Source: Erythrobacter sp. (GTDB lineage Bacteria; Pseudomonadota; Alphaproteobacteria; Sphingomonadales; Sphingomonadaceae). Taken from it: DNA of 41,486 bases. The first letter of the stretch is position 1. Each line of letters starts with the position of its first letter. The notes beneath the pieces are model-generated. The model was not told the DNA's origin. It searched no databases and was given only the letters and a program-made list of their open reading frames with translations. Positions 17,701-25,112 of this stretch are shown one piece after another. Location: the NCBI GenBank assembly GCA_030065195.1, contig JASJDE010000015.1:1-41486 (forward strand), in the 5' to 3' direction. The translations under genes were made by a program, and so were the position numbers.

Positions 17701-19102
17701 AGCCGGGTCCTCCACGGTCGCTCGGAGCGGGTTGGTTGTCGGGCAGCTTTTGCGGCTGGTAATCGTCTCCGTTCAGCAGCGTTTCGACCACGTCGGGATC
17801 CTTGATCCGATCGGTCGGCAAGCGAACCTGATCCGGTCGGATAGGTTTCACCAGCCGTGGGGTGACGATGATCAGCAATTCCGTTTCGCCCTTGCGGTAG
17901 CGTGTAGAGCGAAACAGCGACCCGATAATCGGCAACGACCCAAGGATCGGAAGTTGTTCGACGCTGGTTTCGAAATCGGTGCTGAGTAGGCCGGCTAGGG
18001 CGAAGCTCTCGCCGTCGCGCAGTTCGAGCGTCGTGCTCGCGCGTCGCGTCTGAAGGCCGGGAATAGTCAGGCCATTGAGCGTGATTGAAGCGGTCGGGTC
18101 GATCGAACTCACTTCGGGCTCGACGATCATATTGATGACATTGTCGCCAAGCACGGTGGGCGTGAAGCCCAGGCTCACCCCGAATGGCTTGAACTCGACC
18201 GTGATCGCGTTGCCGCCACCGCCGCCCTGTCCGGCCTGTACCACCGGAACCGGGAATTCGCCGCCCGCCAGGAACGAGGCGCGCTCGCCAGTCAGCGCGA
18301 CAAGGGTCGGCTCTGCAAGCGTCTTCGACAGGCCCTTGCTTTCAAGCGTGTCGAGAAACGCTTCGATATTGAGATCGCCAAGGCTGAACAGCGTCTGGAA
18401 GATGCCGAAACTCTCGGTCACCGAGCCGATCTGAAGCTGGGTGAAGCCATTGTCGTCGGGAGTGGCGCTGGCGCCGCGGCCGATCGAGGCTCCGAAATCG
18501 GTGCCATTGCCGAGAAATCCTCCGACCCCGAGCTCTTCACCGACGGTGCGGCTGACTTCGGCAAAGCGAACCTCCAGCATGACCTGCTGGCTGCCGCCGA
18601 CGGTGATCAGGTTGACGACCTTGTCGCCCGCAAAGGCCTCCGCAATCCGGACGGCCCGATCCGCCGATCCTATGTCGGACACCATCCCGGACAGCACGAT
18701 CGATCCGTTGGACAGCCCGACATCGATGCCCTCATCCGGCACCAACGTTCCGATCTGCCTGCGAATACCGTCAGCGTCGGGGCCGACCGAGATGTCCATC
18801 ACCGCGATGACCGTGTTCGACCGGTCGTAAAGGGTCAGGCTGGTCGTGCCCATCGCCTTGCCGAGCACGTAGACGGAGCGGTCGGAGATCGGAAGGACGT
18901 CGGCGATTTCGTCGTTGCCGATCATCGCCCGGTCGATCGGCACGTCGCTGGTGACCACCTGACTCTTGTTGATTGCGACTTCGAGCTCTCCGGCATGCAG
19001 GCCGAAAGCGGCCGGCTGCGGATAGGCCTGCTGAGCCAGCGCGGGCGAAGCGAAAGGTGCCGACAGAGCTAATGCAAGCGCGAATGATGTTGTGCGGAGC
19101 AT
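17690..19102 (-). CDS. cpaC: Tad outer-membrane secretin CpaC/RcpA
   Basis: 470 residues with a Sec signal peptide ending 'ASPALAQQ'. Following it are the N-terminal pilus-secretin domain ('VTSDVPIDRAMIGNDEIADVLP'), a BON-like segment ('IVLSGMVSDIGSADRAVRIAEAF') and the secretin core, which ends 'LPILGSLPIIGSLFRSTRYRKGETELLIIVTPRLVKP'. The last segment is the hallmark of the bacterial secretin family. It forms the outer-membrane channel for the Flp pilus. It starts 4 bp after cpaB and its end overlaps the short lipoprotein gene, its probable pilotin. Confidence 0.95.
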   Translation of the reverse strand: MLRTTSFALALALSAPFASPALAQQAYPQPAAFGLHAGELEVAINKSQVVTSDVPIDRAMIGNDEIADVLPISDRSVYVLGKAMGTTSLTLYDRSNTVIAVMDISVGPDADGIRRQIGTLVPDEGIDVGLSNGSIVLSGMVSDIGSADRAVRIAEAFAGDKVVNLITVGGSQQVMLEVRFAEVSRTVGEELGVGGFLGNGTDFGASIGRGASATPDDNGFTQLQIGSVTESFGIFQTLFSLGDLNIEAFLDTLESKGLSKTLAEPTLVALTGERASFLAGGEFPVPVVQAGQGGGGGNAITVEFKPFGVSLGFTPTVLGDNVINMIVEPEVSSIDPTASITLNGLTIPGLQTRRASTTLELRDGESFALAGLLSTDFETSVEQLPILGSLPIIGSLFRSTRYRKGETELLIIVTPRLVKPIRPDQVRLPTDRIKDPDVVETLLNGDDYQPQKLPDNQPAPSDRGGPGYEM

Positions 19103-19106
19103 TGGA

Positions 19107-20018
19107 TTACCTCCCCCCCATGCGTTTCACGGGATAGTCTTCGCCTTCGGTGCCGCGAATGATCGTCATGGTCGGCCCGCGATATCGTGGCGGCGCGGCC
19201 TGGTTTGAATTGCGCGTCCGGGGTCGAGGTGCAGGGGCGGTCCGAACCGGCTGGTCGCGCCGATCGTTGCGTGCAGGAATGTAGAGGTTCCGCCCGCCGA
19301 GATCGCGCGCCGTCACCGTCAATGCGGCCTCCGGTGTGTCGTTTTCGACATTGCGCAGGGCCAGGCTGAGCGTTCCGAGGCGGCTCGCGAGGGCGAGTTT
19401 CTGGGCCTGATACAGGTCGACCTGGAGTGTTGCAGTCTTGCCGACGGACGGTTCGGTCGCGTTTTCATTGGCATCCTGATTGATACCGAGCAGCGGAACG
19501 CGCTCCATGATGACGTCGCTCATCAGGTCGGCCTCTTCTGCGCCCGGGCCGGGAATTTTGCGGGTGAGGATCACGTCGACCATGTCGCCGGGACGAGCAA
19601 AGCCCGCCACTCCGGTTACGTCGGTGATCGGGATGGAGGTGGCTCGCGCGGTTTCGGGCAGGTTCGCCGAAAGCACGGCGCGACCATCGGTGCCGCTGAC
19701 CTTGCTGGCAAGGATCGGTTCACCTGGAACGATCGGGCGCAGCACGACGCGCCCGTCTTTCAGCGCGCCCTGGATGGTCCGGAATGCGCCCTGGGGCACG
19801 GATGATGCGGGAAAATTCTGGAGACGGATGTTTTCCGTCGAAAGGGGAGTGCCGAATTCGAGCGGCTGTGTCGCCACTACGATACGGGACAGCTGCTGCT
19901 CCTGCGCGATCCTTTCCTGCCGCTCTTCAACGCCAGAGAAATAGGAGTTCGCCAGGATAACGGCGATCAGGCCTAATGCCACGGCAATGCCGAGCACGAT
20001 GAGATTTCGTCTGTTCAC
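19107..20018 (-). CDS. cpaB: Tad periplasmic protein CpaB/RcpC
   Basis: 303 residues. An N-terminal membrane helix ('LIVLGIAVALGLIAVILANSYF') is followed by a SAF domain (about 45-110, 'IVVATQPLEFGTPLSTENIRL', 'GRVVLRPIVPGEPILASKV') and the RcpC/CpaB domain ('TSIPITDVTGVAGFARPGDMVDVILTR'). CpaB works with the secretin in the periplasm. The C-terminal 50 residues are basic and Pro/Arg-rich. It is the second gene of the operon, after flp and the intervening hairpin. Confidence 0.94.
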   Translation of the reverse strand: MNRRNLIVLGIAVALGLIAVILANSYFSGVEERQERIAQEQQLSRIVVATQPLEFGTPLSTENIRLQNFPASSVPQGAFRTIQGALKDGRVVLRPIVPGEPILASKVSGTDGRAVLSANLPETARATSIPITDVTGVAGFARPGDMVDVILTRKIPGPGAEEADLMSDVIMERVPLLGINQDANENATEPSVGKTATLQVDLYQAQKLALASRLGTLSLALRNVENDTPEAALTVTARDLGGRNLYIPARNDRRDQPVRTAPAPRPRTRNSNQAAPPRYRGPTMTIIRGTEGEDYPVKRMGGR

Positions 20019-20047
20019 GGTCCGCCCCCCAGCAGCCTACAGAAATG

Positions 20048-20084
20048 AAGCTCCGGAGCCGGTGTGGGCCGGGCTCCGGAGCTT
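20048..20084 (-). terminator. Hairpin between flp and cpaB (attenuator or mRNA-stabilising stem)
   Basis: A perfect 13-bp inverted repeat (AAGCTCCGGAGCC, 11-base loop, GGCTCCGGAGCTT) starts 6 bp after the flp stop. On the minus strand it is followed by CATTTCTG rather than a T run, so full termination is unlikely. A partial stop or 3'-end protection would give much more pilin mRNA than cpaB-cpaA mRNA. Confidence 0.7.
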
Positions 20085-20090
20085 ACAAAA

Positions 20091-20312
20091 TCAGCAGGAA
20101 GTGCCGTTGGTGTACTGACCCGGTGCTGGAGCAGTCGCGTTGTTGCATGTATCAACGTCGTTGGCTGCGCCACCGATCGCGTCTTCAACGTTGACGCCCA
20201 GCGCCAGTGCAGCAGCACCGATGCCCACGCCAACGACAGCAATGATCAGAGCATATTCGGCTGCCGAAGCACCCGATTCATCAGCGATGAAGTTCTTAAG
20301 GAACGATTTCAT
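20091..20312 (-). CDS. flp: Flp family type IVb pilin
   Basis: 73 residues from the ATG at 20312, preceded by GGGGGAA. The leader 'MKSFLKNFIADESG' is followed by 'ASAAEYALIIA': cleavage after Gly14 leaves Glu19 and Tyr20 at +5 and +6, the Flp signature. A hydrophobic helix of about 20 residues follows, and a C-terminal extension contains Cys56 and the final Cys73, which could form a disulfide. It is the major subunit of the adhesive Flp pilus and the first gene of the tad operon. An AT-rich region with a CtrA-like box lies upstream. Confidence 0.96.
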   Translation of the reverse strand: MKSFLKNFIADESGASAAEYALIIAVVGVGIGAAALALGVNVEDAIGGAANDVDTCNNATAPAPGQYTNGTSC

Positions 20313-20519
20313 TGGTATTCCCCCAAGTATCAGGTCTCGTTGCAACGAGACTCGTTTGTCCAAGCGTCCGGCTTCTATTTCCGGGTTTGCTTTGGTGGCC
20401 GTCGGGGTGTTGTTGACGGACCTGCGCGACCATGTTCTGTTGTGTCGAACTGCTTCCGCACAGTCCGTCGTCGCAAGCCCCTCTCGGCGCATTTGGAGCA
20501 TCCGTTACAAGTTTGTGAC

Positions 20520-20541
20520 CGTCAACTAAATTTGTGTTAAC
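20520..20541 (-). promoter_or_regulatory. Candidate flp promoter element: CtrA-like box next to a -35 hexamer
   Basis: On the minus strand GTTAA-N7-TTAG (20526-20541) is one base from the CtrA consensus TTAA-N7-TTAA, and it directly abuts TTGACG (20520-20525), a good -35. No clear -10 is visible 17 bp downstream, as can be the case for activator-dependent promoters. CtrA activates pilA in Caulobacter; applying this here is inference. The rest of the 400-bp gap to 20715 is AT-rich around 20521-20620, with no gene seen. Confidence 0.4.
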
Positions 20542-20715
20542 GCATTTTTTACCAAATTTTGCAATGTGTTAGTCAGAATTCGGGTCAACAAATCTAGTTA
20601 ACTCGTTGCAGAAATATCAGTGATTTAGCCGCCCGTTGCCGAATCGATACCCGAATCGAATTGGGGTTTGGGGAACGGATGGTTTCTTGCCGCATAGGGT
20701 TAGATGAGATAGCTA

Positions 20716-21549
20716 ATGAGCGATGGAATGCAGCGGCGAATTGAACCCTTGATCGGGCGGGCGAAACGGGCCCTGGCCGACTATTCGTCGGACCTGTTTT
20801 CGAAGAGTGTCGCCATATCCCGCTTCCTTGAAAACGGCATGGTGCGCCTAACGCTTGCCTGGTTAGCCTGTACGATCCCGCTGGCCGTCTGGCGCTTGAG
20901 CAACCCCGCAAGCGCAGTTCACAACTGGAGCGACGCGGCGCCAATTCTCATCAGCTACATACTAGTGCTTGCAGCGCCCATCGCAGGTTTCTTCATCGCC
21001 CGCGACGCCTTCCTGAGCACCGAGTCGCAAGCCCAACCGAGCTATCGCTTTGCCATTATCGGTCGCTGGCGGCGGCTGGGTTCGGAAACCGCCAAGGCAA
21101 ACTCGTCCTATGGCACCGTAGGCTTTATGGTCAGCCTGCTGATCGGGCTGCTGCTCAACGTAGTGTTCCGGACCGGCGAGTATTTCCTCGCGGTCCCGGC
21201 GATGAACGGACACGCTCCGGAATGGGGCCAGGCGATGTTTCTGATGATGACGGCGGACGTCGTCATAATGAACTTTTTCTACATGGCCTGTTTCGTGATG
21301 GCCTTGCGCAAGATCCCGCTTTTCCCACGCATGCTGCTGTTCGTATGGAGCGTCGATATCGTGATGCAGCTCGCGGTCGCCAACCAGATTGCGCTGGCAG
21401 GCAATGTCCCATCGACGGTGGTCGAGCCGCTGGTGACCTTGCTCAACGGCAACATCACGAAAGTCCTGATCAGCGCGGGTGTTTGGTTGCCGTATCTGAT
21501 CTTGTCGGAACGAGTGAACGTCACTTACCGCCACCGGACCGCGGCCTAA
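20716..21549 (+). CDS. DUF2569-like integral membrane protein
   Basis: 277 residues with about five or six hydrophobic segments, so it is an inner-membrane protein. The C-terminal portion, 'LISAGVWLPYLILSERVNVTY', matches the ending I recall for DUF2569 proteins ('WIPYFLxSxRVKxTF'), and the preceding four-helix region is compatible. The N-terminal 70 residues, including one extra helix and an amphipathic basic stretch, are beyond a typical DUF2569. It is divergent from flp across a 400-bp gap and convergent with rplL, whose terminator it can share. No function is known for the family. Confidence 0.65.
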   Translation: MSDGMQRRIEPLIGRAKRALADYSSDLFSKSVAISRFLENGMVRLTLAWLACTIPLAVWRLSNPASAVHNWSDAAPILISYILVLAAPIAGFFIARDAFLSTESQAQPSYRFAIIGRWRRLGSETAKANSSYGTVGFMVSLLIGLLLNVVFRTGEYFLAVPAMNGHAPEWGQAMFLMMTADVVIMNFFYMACFVMALRKIPLFPRMLLFVWSVDIVMQLAVANQIALAGNVPSTVVEPLVTLLNGNITKVLISAGVWLPYLILSERVNVTYRHRTAA

Positions 21550-21591
21550 TCCCACAACCTCCTAGCACGCGGCATTCAACTTGCCCGCAAT

Positions 21592-21629
21592 CAAAAAGGG
21601 CGGCGCCGTTGCCGACGCCGCCCTTCTTT
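21592..21629. terminator. Bidirectional terminator between the DUF2569-like gene and rplL
   Basis: A 10-bp perfect stem (AAGGGCGGCG at 21596-21605, CGCCGCCCTT at 21616-21625) is flanked by AAAAA on the left and TTCTTTG on the right. On the minus strand it ends the rplJL transcript with a T run. Confidence 0.85.
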
Positions 21630-21652
21630 GATCGGTAAGGATCGAACGAAGC

Positions 21653-22033
21653 TTACTTGAGCTCGACAGTACCGCCGGCTGCCTCGATCTTGCCCTTGAT
21701 CTCTTCGGCTTCGGCCTTGTTGACGCCTTCCTTGAGCGGCTTCGGCGCGCCTTCGACGAGACCCTTGGCTTCGGTGAGGCCCAGGCCGGTGATGGCGCGG
21801 ACTTCCTTGATGACCTGGATCTTCTTGCCGCCGTCGCCGGTGAGAATGACGTCGAATTCGTCCTTCTCTTCAGCGGCAGCGCCGGCGTCGCCGCCGCCAG
21901 CCGGTGCACCGGCAACTGCAACAGCAGCAGCCGCCGAAACGCCCCACTCTTCTTCGAGGGCCTTGGCCAGTTCAGCCGCCTCGAGGACGGTCAGCTTCGA
22001 CAGTTCTTCAACAAGCTTGGCAATATCAGCCAT
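21653..22033 (-). CDS. rplL: 50S ribosomal protein L7/L12
   Basis: 126 residues. The N-terminal dimerisation domain ('[28 protein letters not shown]') is followed by an Ala/Gly-rich hinge and the C-terminal factor-binding domain ('[27 protein letters not shown]', ending '[12 protein letters not shown]'). It forms the ribosomal stalk, bound via L10, that recruits translation GTPases. It is encoded 80 bp downstream of rplJ and followed by a terminator, so rpoBC are not part of this transcript. Confidence 0.97.
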   Translation of the reverse strand: MADIAKLVEELSKLTVLEAAELAKALEEEWGVSAAAAVAVAGAPAGGGDAGAAAEEKDEFDVILTGDGGKKIQVIKEVRAITGLGLTEAKGLVEGAPKPLKEGVNKAEAEEIKGKIEAAGGTVELK

Positions 22034-22113
22034 GATGTATCACTCCAAAATGTTCGGGGCGGCCTGACGAGGTCACACCCCAGATATGTTTCGTCTCTTG
22101 CGAGTTACGTCCC

Positions 22114-22629
22114 TTAAGCAGCTTCGCTGGCGCCATAGGCACCGAATACGCGAGCGAGCTTGTTGGCGGGCGCGTTGACGACCTGGGCAACCTTGGTTGC
22201 CGGGGCGTTGACGAGGCCAACAATCTTGCCGCGCAGCTCGTCGAGCGACGGCATCGAGGCGAGCGCCTTGACCCCGGCTTCGTCGAGCACCTGCGTGCCC
22301 ATCGATCCACCGACGATTTCCAGCTTGTCGTTCGACTTGGCGAAATCGACAGCGGCCTTGGCAGCCGCGACCGGGTCTTCCGACCAGGCCAGCGCAGTCG
22401 GGCCGGAGAGGAATTCCTCGATGCCCGTGTAATCGGTGTCTTTCAGGGCGAGCTTGGCGAGACGGTTCTTCGCAACCTTGTACGACGCACCGGCTTCGCG
22501 CATCTTGCCGCGCAGTTCGGTGGACTGATCCACCGACATGCCGAGGTTGCGGGTGACGACCACCACGCCGACCTCGTTGAAGACCGCATTGAGCTGGGCA
22601 ACCGCATCGGCTTTTTGCGAACGATCCAT
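22114..22629 (-). CDS. rplJ: 50S ribosomal protein L10
   Basis: 171 residues. It shows the N-terminal rRNA-binding domain ('MDRSQKADAVAQLNAVFNEVG', 'AGASYKVAKNRLAKLAL') and a C-terminal helix for L7/L12 dimers. It is the base of the ribosomal stalk, and in many bacteria L10 represses its own operon by binding the mRNA leader. The start is preceded by GAAGGAGTAAGGC. It is first in the rplJ-rplL operon here, on the strand opposite to rpoBC. Confidence 0.97.
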   Translation of the reverse strand: MDRSQKADAVAQLNAVFNEVGVVVVTRNLGMSVDQSTELRGKMREAGASYKVAKNRLAKLALKDTDYTGIEEFLSGPTALAWSEDPVAAAKAAVDFAKSNDKLEIVGGSMGTQVLDEAGVKALASMPSLDELRGKIVGLVNAPATKVAQVVNAPANKLARVFGAYGASEAA

Positions 22630-22647
22630 GCCTTACTCCTTCTCTGT

Positions 22648-22674
22648 CCGCCGGGTAGATAAACCACCCGGTGG
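22648..22674 (-). promoter_or_regulatory. Stem-loop in the rplJ leader
   Basis: CCGGGT / ACCCGG stem with a 9-base loop, extendable by two further pairs across one mismatch, ends about 18 bases before the rplJ start. It may belong to an L10-type autoregulatory leader, but the kink-turn expected for L10 binding was not identified. Confidence 0.4.
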
Positions 22675-22826
22675 CACTATGGCCGCGTGACAGATGCCGC
22701 GCGACCGGCTCACATTCACCCATGCCGAGTATCGACACGGGCAAGGTCCAACGAAGGGGAAGGAGGGTGAGCCATACTGGCTCGACGACGACACGCGCTG
22801 GGCGGGCCGCGGAATTCTCTTTTCCC

Positions 22827-22855
22827 CGTCTAGGCTGCAAATTAAGAACGGCCAA
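22827..22855 (-). promoter_or_regulatory. Candidate rplJL promoter
   Basis: On the minus strand TTGGCC (22850-22855) and TAGACG (22827-22832) are spaced by 17 bp. The TAGAYN -10 form is also seen at the rpoB and XRE-operon promoters in this window. Transcription from here gives a leader of about 190 bases. The gap 22856-23019 shows no further gene. Confidence 0.4.
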
Positions 22856-23019
22856 TTCCGTTCAGCAACTGTCTCGGACGGATGACCTCAAGCGAGGTCG
22901 GAGCGCGCAATTAGTCGCTTCAGTGATGAAGTCAAGCGAAATGCTCTCGGTCGAAAGGGCGTAGTCACTCGCAGAGAAGCTGCTTTGCTACCATCGCCGA
23001 CCATGGAATAATCCGATGG

Positions 23020-23844
23020 GTGGATGACACTGCACGCCTTGAGGATCAGCCTATCCAAGCCAGTGGGTCGTATAGGGCCTGGAAACTGAACAGCCGCATT
23101 CCTTTGGTTGTCGACCTGGCCTGGCGCAGCAGGTCGGACCATGTCCGTCCCGAAACGCACCGGCTGTTGCCCTTTACCGAACCTTCGCTCGCGCTGAGGC
23201 GGCGCTTTTCGGCGGACGGGGCGACGCTCGACTGGGACTTCGTAATCTTTCGGGCGCGACCGGATGGCGGGGTTTACGACCCGGCGCCGGGAGAGGAATT
23301 GTTCGCGTTGCGGCTGGTGCCCGAGGCAATGGAATCCGGGCTGCGAATGAGGGCAACCGACCACCTCGATAAGGACTGCGAAGTGCCAAAACCCCTGTTG
23401 GCGGCACTCGACGATGCGGCGAGCCATGCCGACTGCGAGGACTTCGAAGCTGCGTGGCGATCGATGCTCGAGGCGCTGTGCGGGCTCGCCCTCGGTATCG
23501 AAGTCGATCGCATCGGCGCGGCCCTCAATCTTGCGCGGCGTTCCGGAGGAATGCTCGCCCCCAGCGAGCTTGCGGATCATGCCGGATTGAGCGCACGGCA
23601 CATGCGGCGGGGGTTTGTCGATCGGCTTGGGCTTTCCCCTCGCGCAATGCTCCGTCGTCAGCGCCTGACGGCCGCGATGCTGGTTTCCGAGCGTCTTGAG
23701 CGACCCGCATGGGCGGATATCGCAGCGGCGCATAACTTTTCCGACCAGGCGCATATGGTGCGGGAGAGCCGTGCCCTGACCGGCCAAAGCCCGGGCGAAT
23801 GGCATCGGCACCGTCGGAGCATGGCCGTTTCGTTCAATACATAA
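23020..23844 (+). CDS. AraC family transcriptional regulator
   Basis: 274 residues from a GTG at 23020; no in-frame ATG fits. The C-terminal 100 residues form the two helix-turn-helix motifs of the AraC DNA-binding domain: 'LADHAGLSARHMRRGFVDRLGLSP' (first HTH) and 'WADIAAAHNFSDQAHMVRESRALTGQSPGEW' (second HTH with the family signature). The N-terminal 130 residues, with 'FVIFRARPDGGVYDPAPGEELFALRLVP', look like the ligand-binding half seen in a proteobacterial AraC subgroup, with unknown ligand. The gene ends 47 bp before the exported protein gene at 23892 and may regulate or be co-transcribed with it. Confidence 0.87.
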   Translation: MDDTARLEDQPIQASGSYRAWKLNSRIPLVVDLAWRSRSDHVRPETHRLLPFTEPSLALRRRFSADGATLDWDFVIFRARPDGGVYDPAPGEELFALRLVPEAMESGLRMRATDHLDKDCEVPKPLLAALDDAASHADCEDFEAAWRSMLEALCGLALGIEVDRIGAALNLARRSGGMLAPSELADHAGLSARHMRRGFVDRLGLSPRAMLRRQRLTAAMLVSERLERPAWADIAAAHNFSDQAHMVRESRALTGQSPGEWHRHRRSMAVSFNT

Positions 23845-23854
23845 GGCAAGATTT

Positions 23855-23891
23855 CTGTTCCTCCTCCGAGTTCACAGTCGCGGAGGAACAG
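23855..23891 (+). promoter_or_regulatory. Hairpin sequestering the ribosome binding site of the 23892 gene
   Basis: CTGTTCCTCC (23855-23864) is the perfect complement of GGAGGAACAG (23882-23891), which contains the Shine-Dalgarno sequence and ends one base before the ATG. The loop is 17 bases. A shifted pairing of CCTCCG (23863-23868) with CGGAGG (23881-23886) would also mask the site. No T tract follows, so it is not a terminator. Confidence 0.65.
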
Positions 23892-25034
23892 ATGCAAAAA
23901 CGAATTCCCGCTCTTTTTGGAGCCTTCTTGGCGATGGGCCTTGCAGGGCCGGCGCAAGCACAGGACGAGGCGCCGACGCTGCTATCGTTCGAGAGTTACC
24001 AGGTCAGGCCCATCGGCCCGACCGACGGCGTCGAGGTCAATCAGCGCGAAGGACGCGAGGAACTCGTCGTTTCGCGCTCGGCCGTGTTGCTCGAAGGCGT
24101 CGAGTTCTCGGAAGGCGTGATCGAATTCGATGTCGCGTTTGAGAACAAGCGCGGCTTTGGCGGGTTGATGTGGCATGCCTCCGATCAGGGCGATGCCGAA
24201 TACTTCTATTTCCGACAGCACAAATCGGGCCTCCCCGATGCGGGCCAGTACACGCCGATGCGGAGCGGCCTGACTTCGTGGCAGATATTTTCGGACCGCA
24301 ATGGGATGGGACCATTCGCCTACACCTATGACGGTTGGAACCGGATCAAGTTCATCATCGCGGGCGACAAGGCCGATATCTATCTCAACGGCAGTGTCGA
24401 GCCGATCCTGCACGTGCCGGACCTGGCAACCGATCGCGGCAATGGCGGTATCGGCTTCCGCACCAGCGGCCCCAACGGGCGCATCCGCATCGCCGACCTG
24501 ACAATTCGTTCGCTGCAGCCCGGCGAAGGCATTGTCGGCACCCCCAAACCGACCGAAGCACCGCCTTCGGGCGTTATCGGCAGTTGGAGCGTGTCGCGCG
24601 CATTTGCGGAAGCCGACATAGAGGATAGGCTGACCTTGCCAGAAGAAATCGCACAACTCGAAACCGCCGCGACGATACAGGCCGAGCCGAGCGGTATTGC
24701 CGATTTGGGTCGGATTGGCCGACCGCAGGATGAAGCCGACACGGTCATGGTTTCGAGCCGCATCCTTGCCGATCGATCACGGTCGGTGCGATTGCGGTTC
24801 GGCTATTCGGACCGGGTGAAGCTGTTCCTGAACGACGATTTGGTGTTCGACGGCGATGCCGGATTCCGCAGTCGTGACTTCTTCTCTCTCGGCACGGTCG
24901 GTTTCAAGGATTCCGTCGTCCTCAACCTTGCCGAAGGCGAGAATGTACTGGCCGCCGCGGTGTCCGAGACGTTTGGAGGCTGGGCCTTTGCCGGCGCCAT
25001 CGAAAACGGCGATGGGCTGACGATCCGACCCTGA
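23892..25034 (+). CDS. Secreted protein with LamG/DUF1080-like beta-sandwich domain
   Basis: 380 residues from the ATG at 23892, with GGAGGAA at an ideal distance. A Sec signal peptide ends 'GLAGPAQAQ'. Residues of about 25-205 read as a concanavalin-like fold of the LamG/3-keto-disaccharide hydrolase (DUF1080) type: 'GVIEFDVAFENKRGFGGLMWHASD', 'YDGWNRIKFIIAGDKADIYLNG', 'GGIGFRTSGPNGRIRIADLTIR'. The C-terminal part has another beta-rich segment ('SRSVRLRFGYSDRVKLFLND'). Catalytic residues cannot be assigned, so binding of a carbohydrate or polymer is as likely as hydrolysis. Its RBS is buried in a perfect hairpin, suggesting control of translation. Its AraC-type neighbour is on the same strand. 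Confidence 0.75.
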   Translation: MQKRIPALFGAFLAMGLAGPAQAQDEAPTLLSFESYQVRPIGPTDGVEVNQREGREELVVSRSAVLLEGVEFSEGVIEFDVAFENKRGFGGLMWHASDQGDAEYFYFRQHKSGLPDAGQYTPMRSGLTSWQIFSDRNGMGPFAYTYDGWNRIKFIIAGDKADIYLNGSVEPILHVPDLATDRGNGGIGFRTSGPNGRIRIADLTIRSLQPGEGIVGTPKPTEAPPSGVIGSWSVSRAFAEADIEDRLTLPEEIAQLETAATIQAEPSGIADLGRIGRPQDEADTVMVSSRILADRSRSVRLRFGYSDRVKLFLNDDLVFDGDAGFRSRDFFSLGTVGFKDSVVLNLAEGENVLAAAVSETFGGWAFAGAIENGDGLTIRP

Positions 25035-25051
25035 GGTCGCCGCCTGTGTCG

Positions 25052-25083
25052 GAGGGGTCGCCTGCTGACGAGGGCGACCCCTC
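25052..25083. terminator. Hairpin between convergent genes
   Basis: Perfect 11-bp stem (GAGGGGTCGCC at 25052-25062, GGCGACCCCTC at 25073-25083) with a 10-base loop, centred in the 78-bp gap between two converging genes. It has no T run, so termination may need Rho or the stem alone. Confidence 0.6.
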
Positions 25084-25112
25084 ATCGACCATGTCCGAGC
25101 CGGCCCGCTTGC

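Noticed and set aside
22888..23811. 307-codon open frame on the minus strand opposite the AraC gene
   Set aside because: The plus-strand frame carries a clear double helix-turn-helix; the minus frame has no domain.
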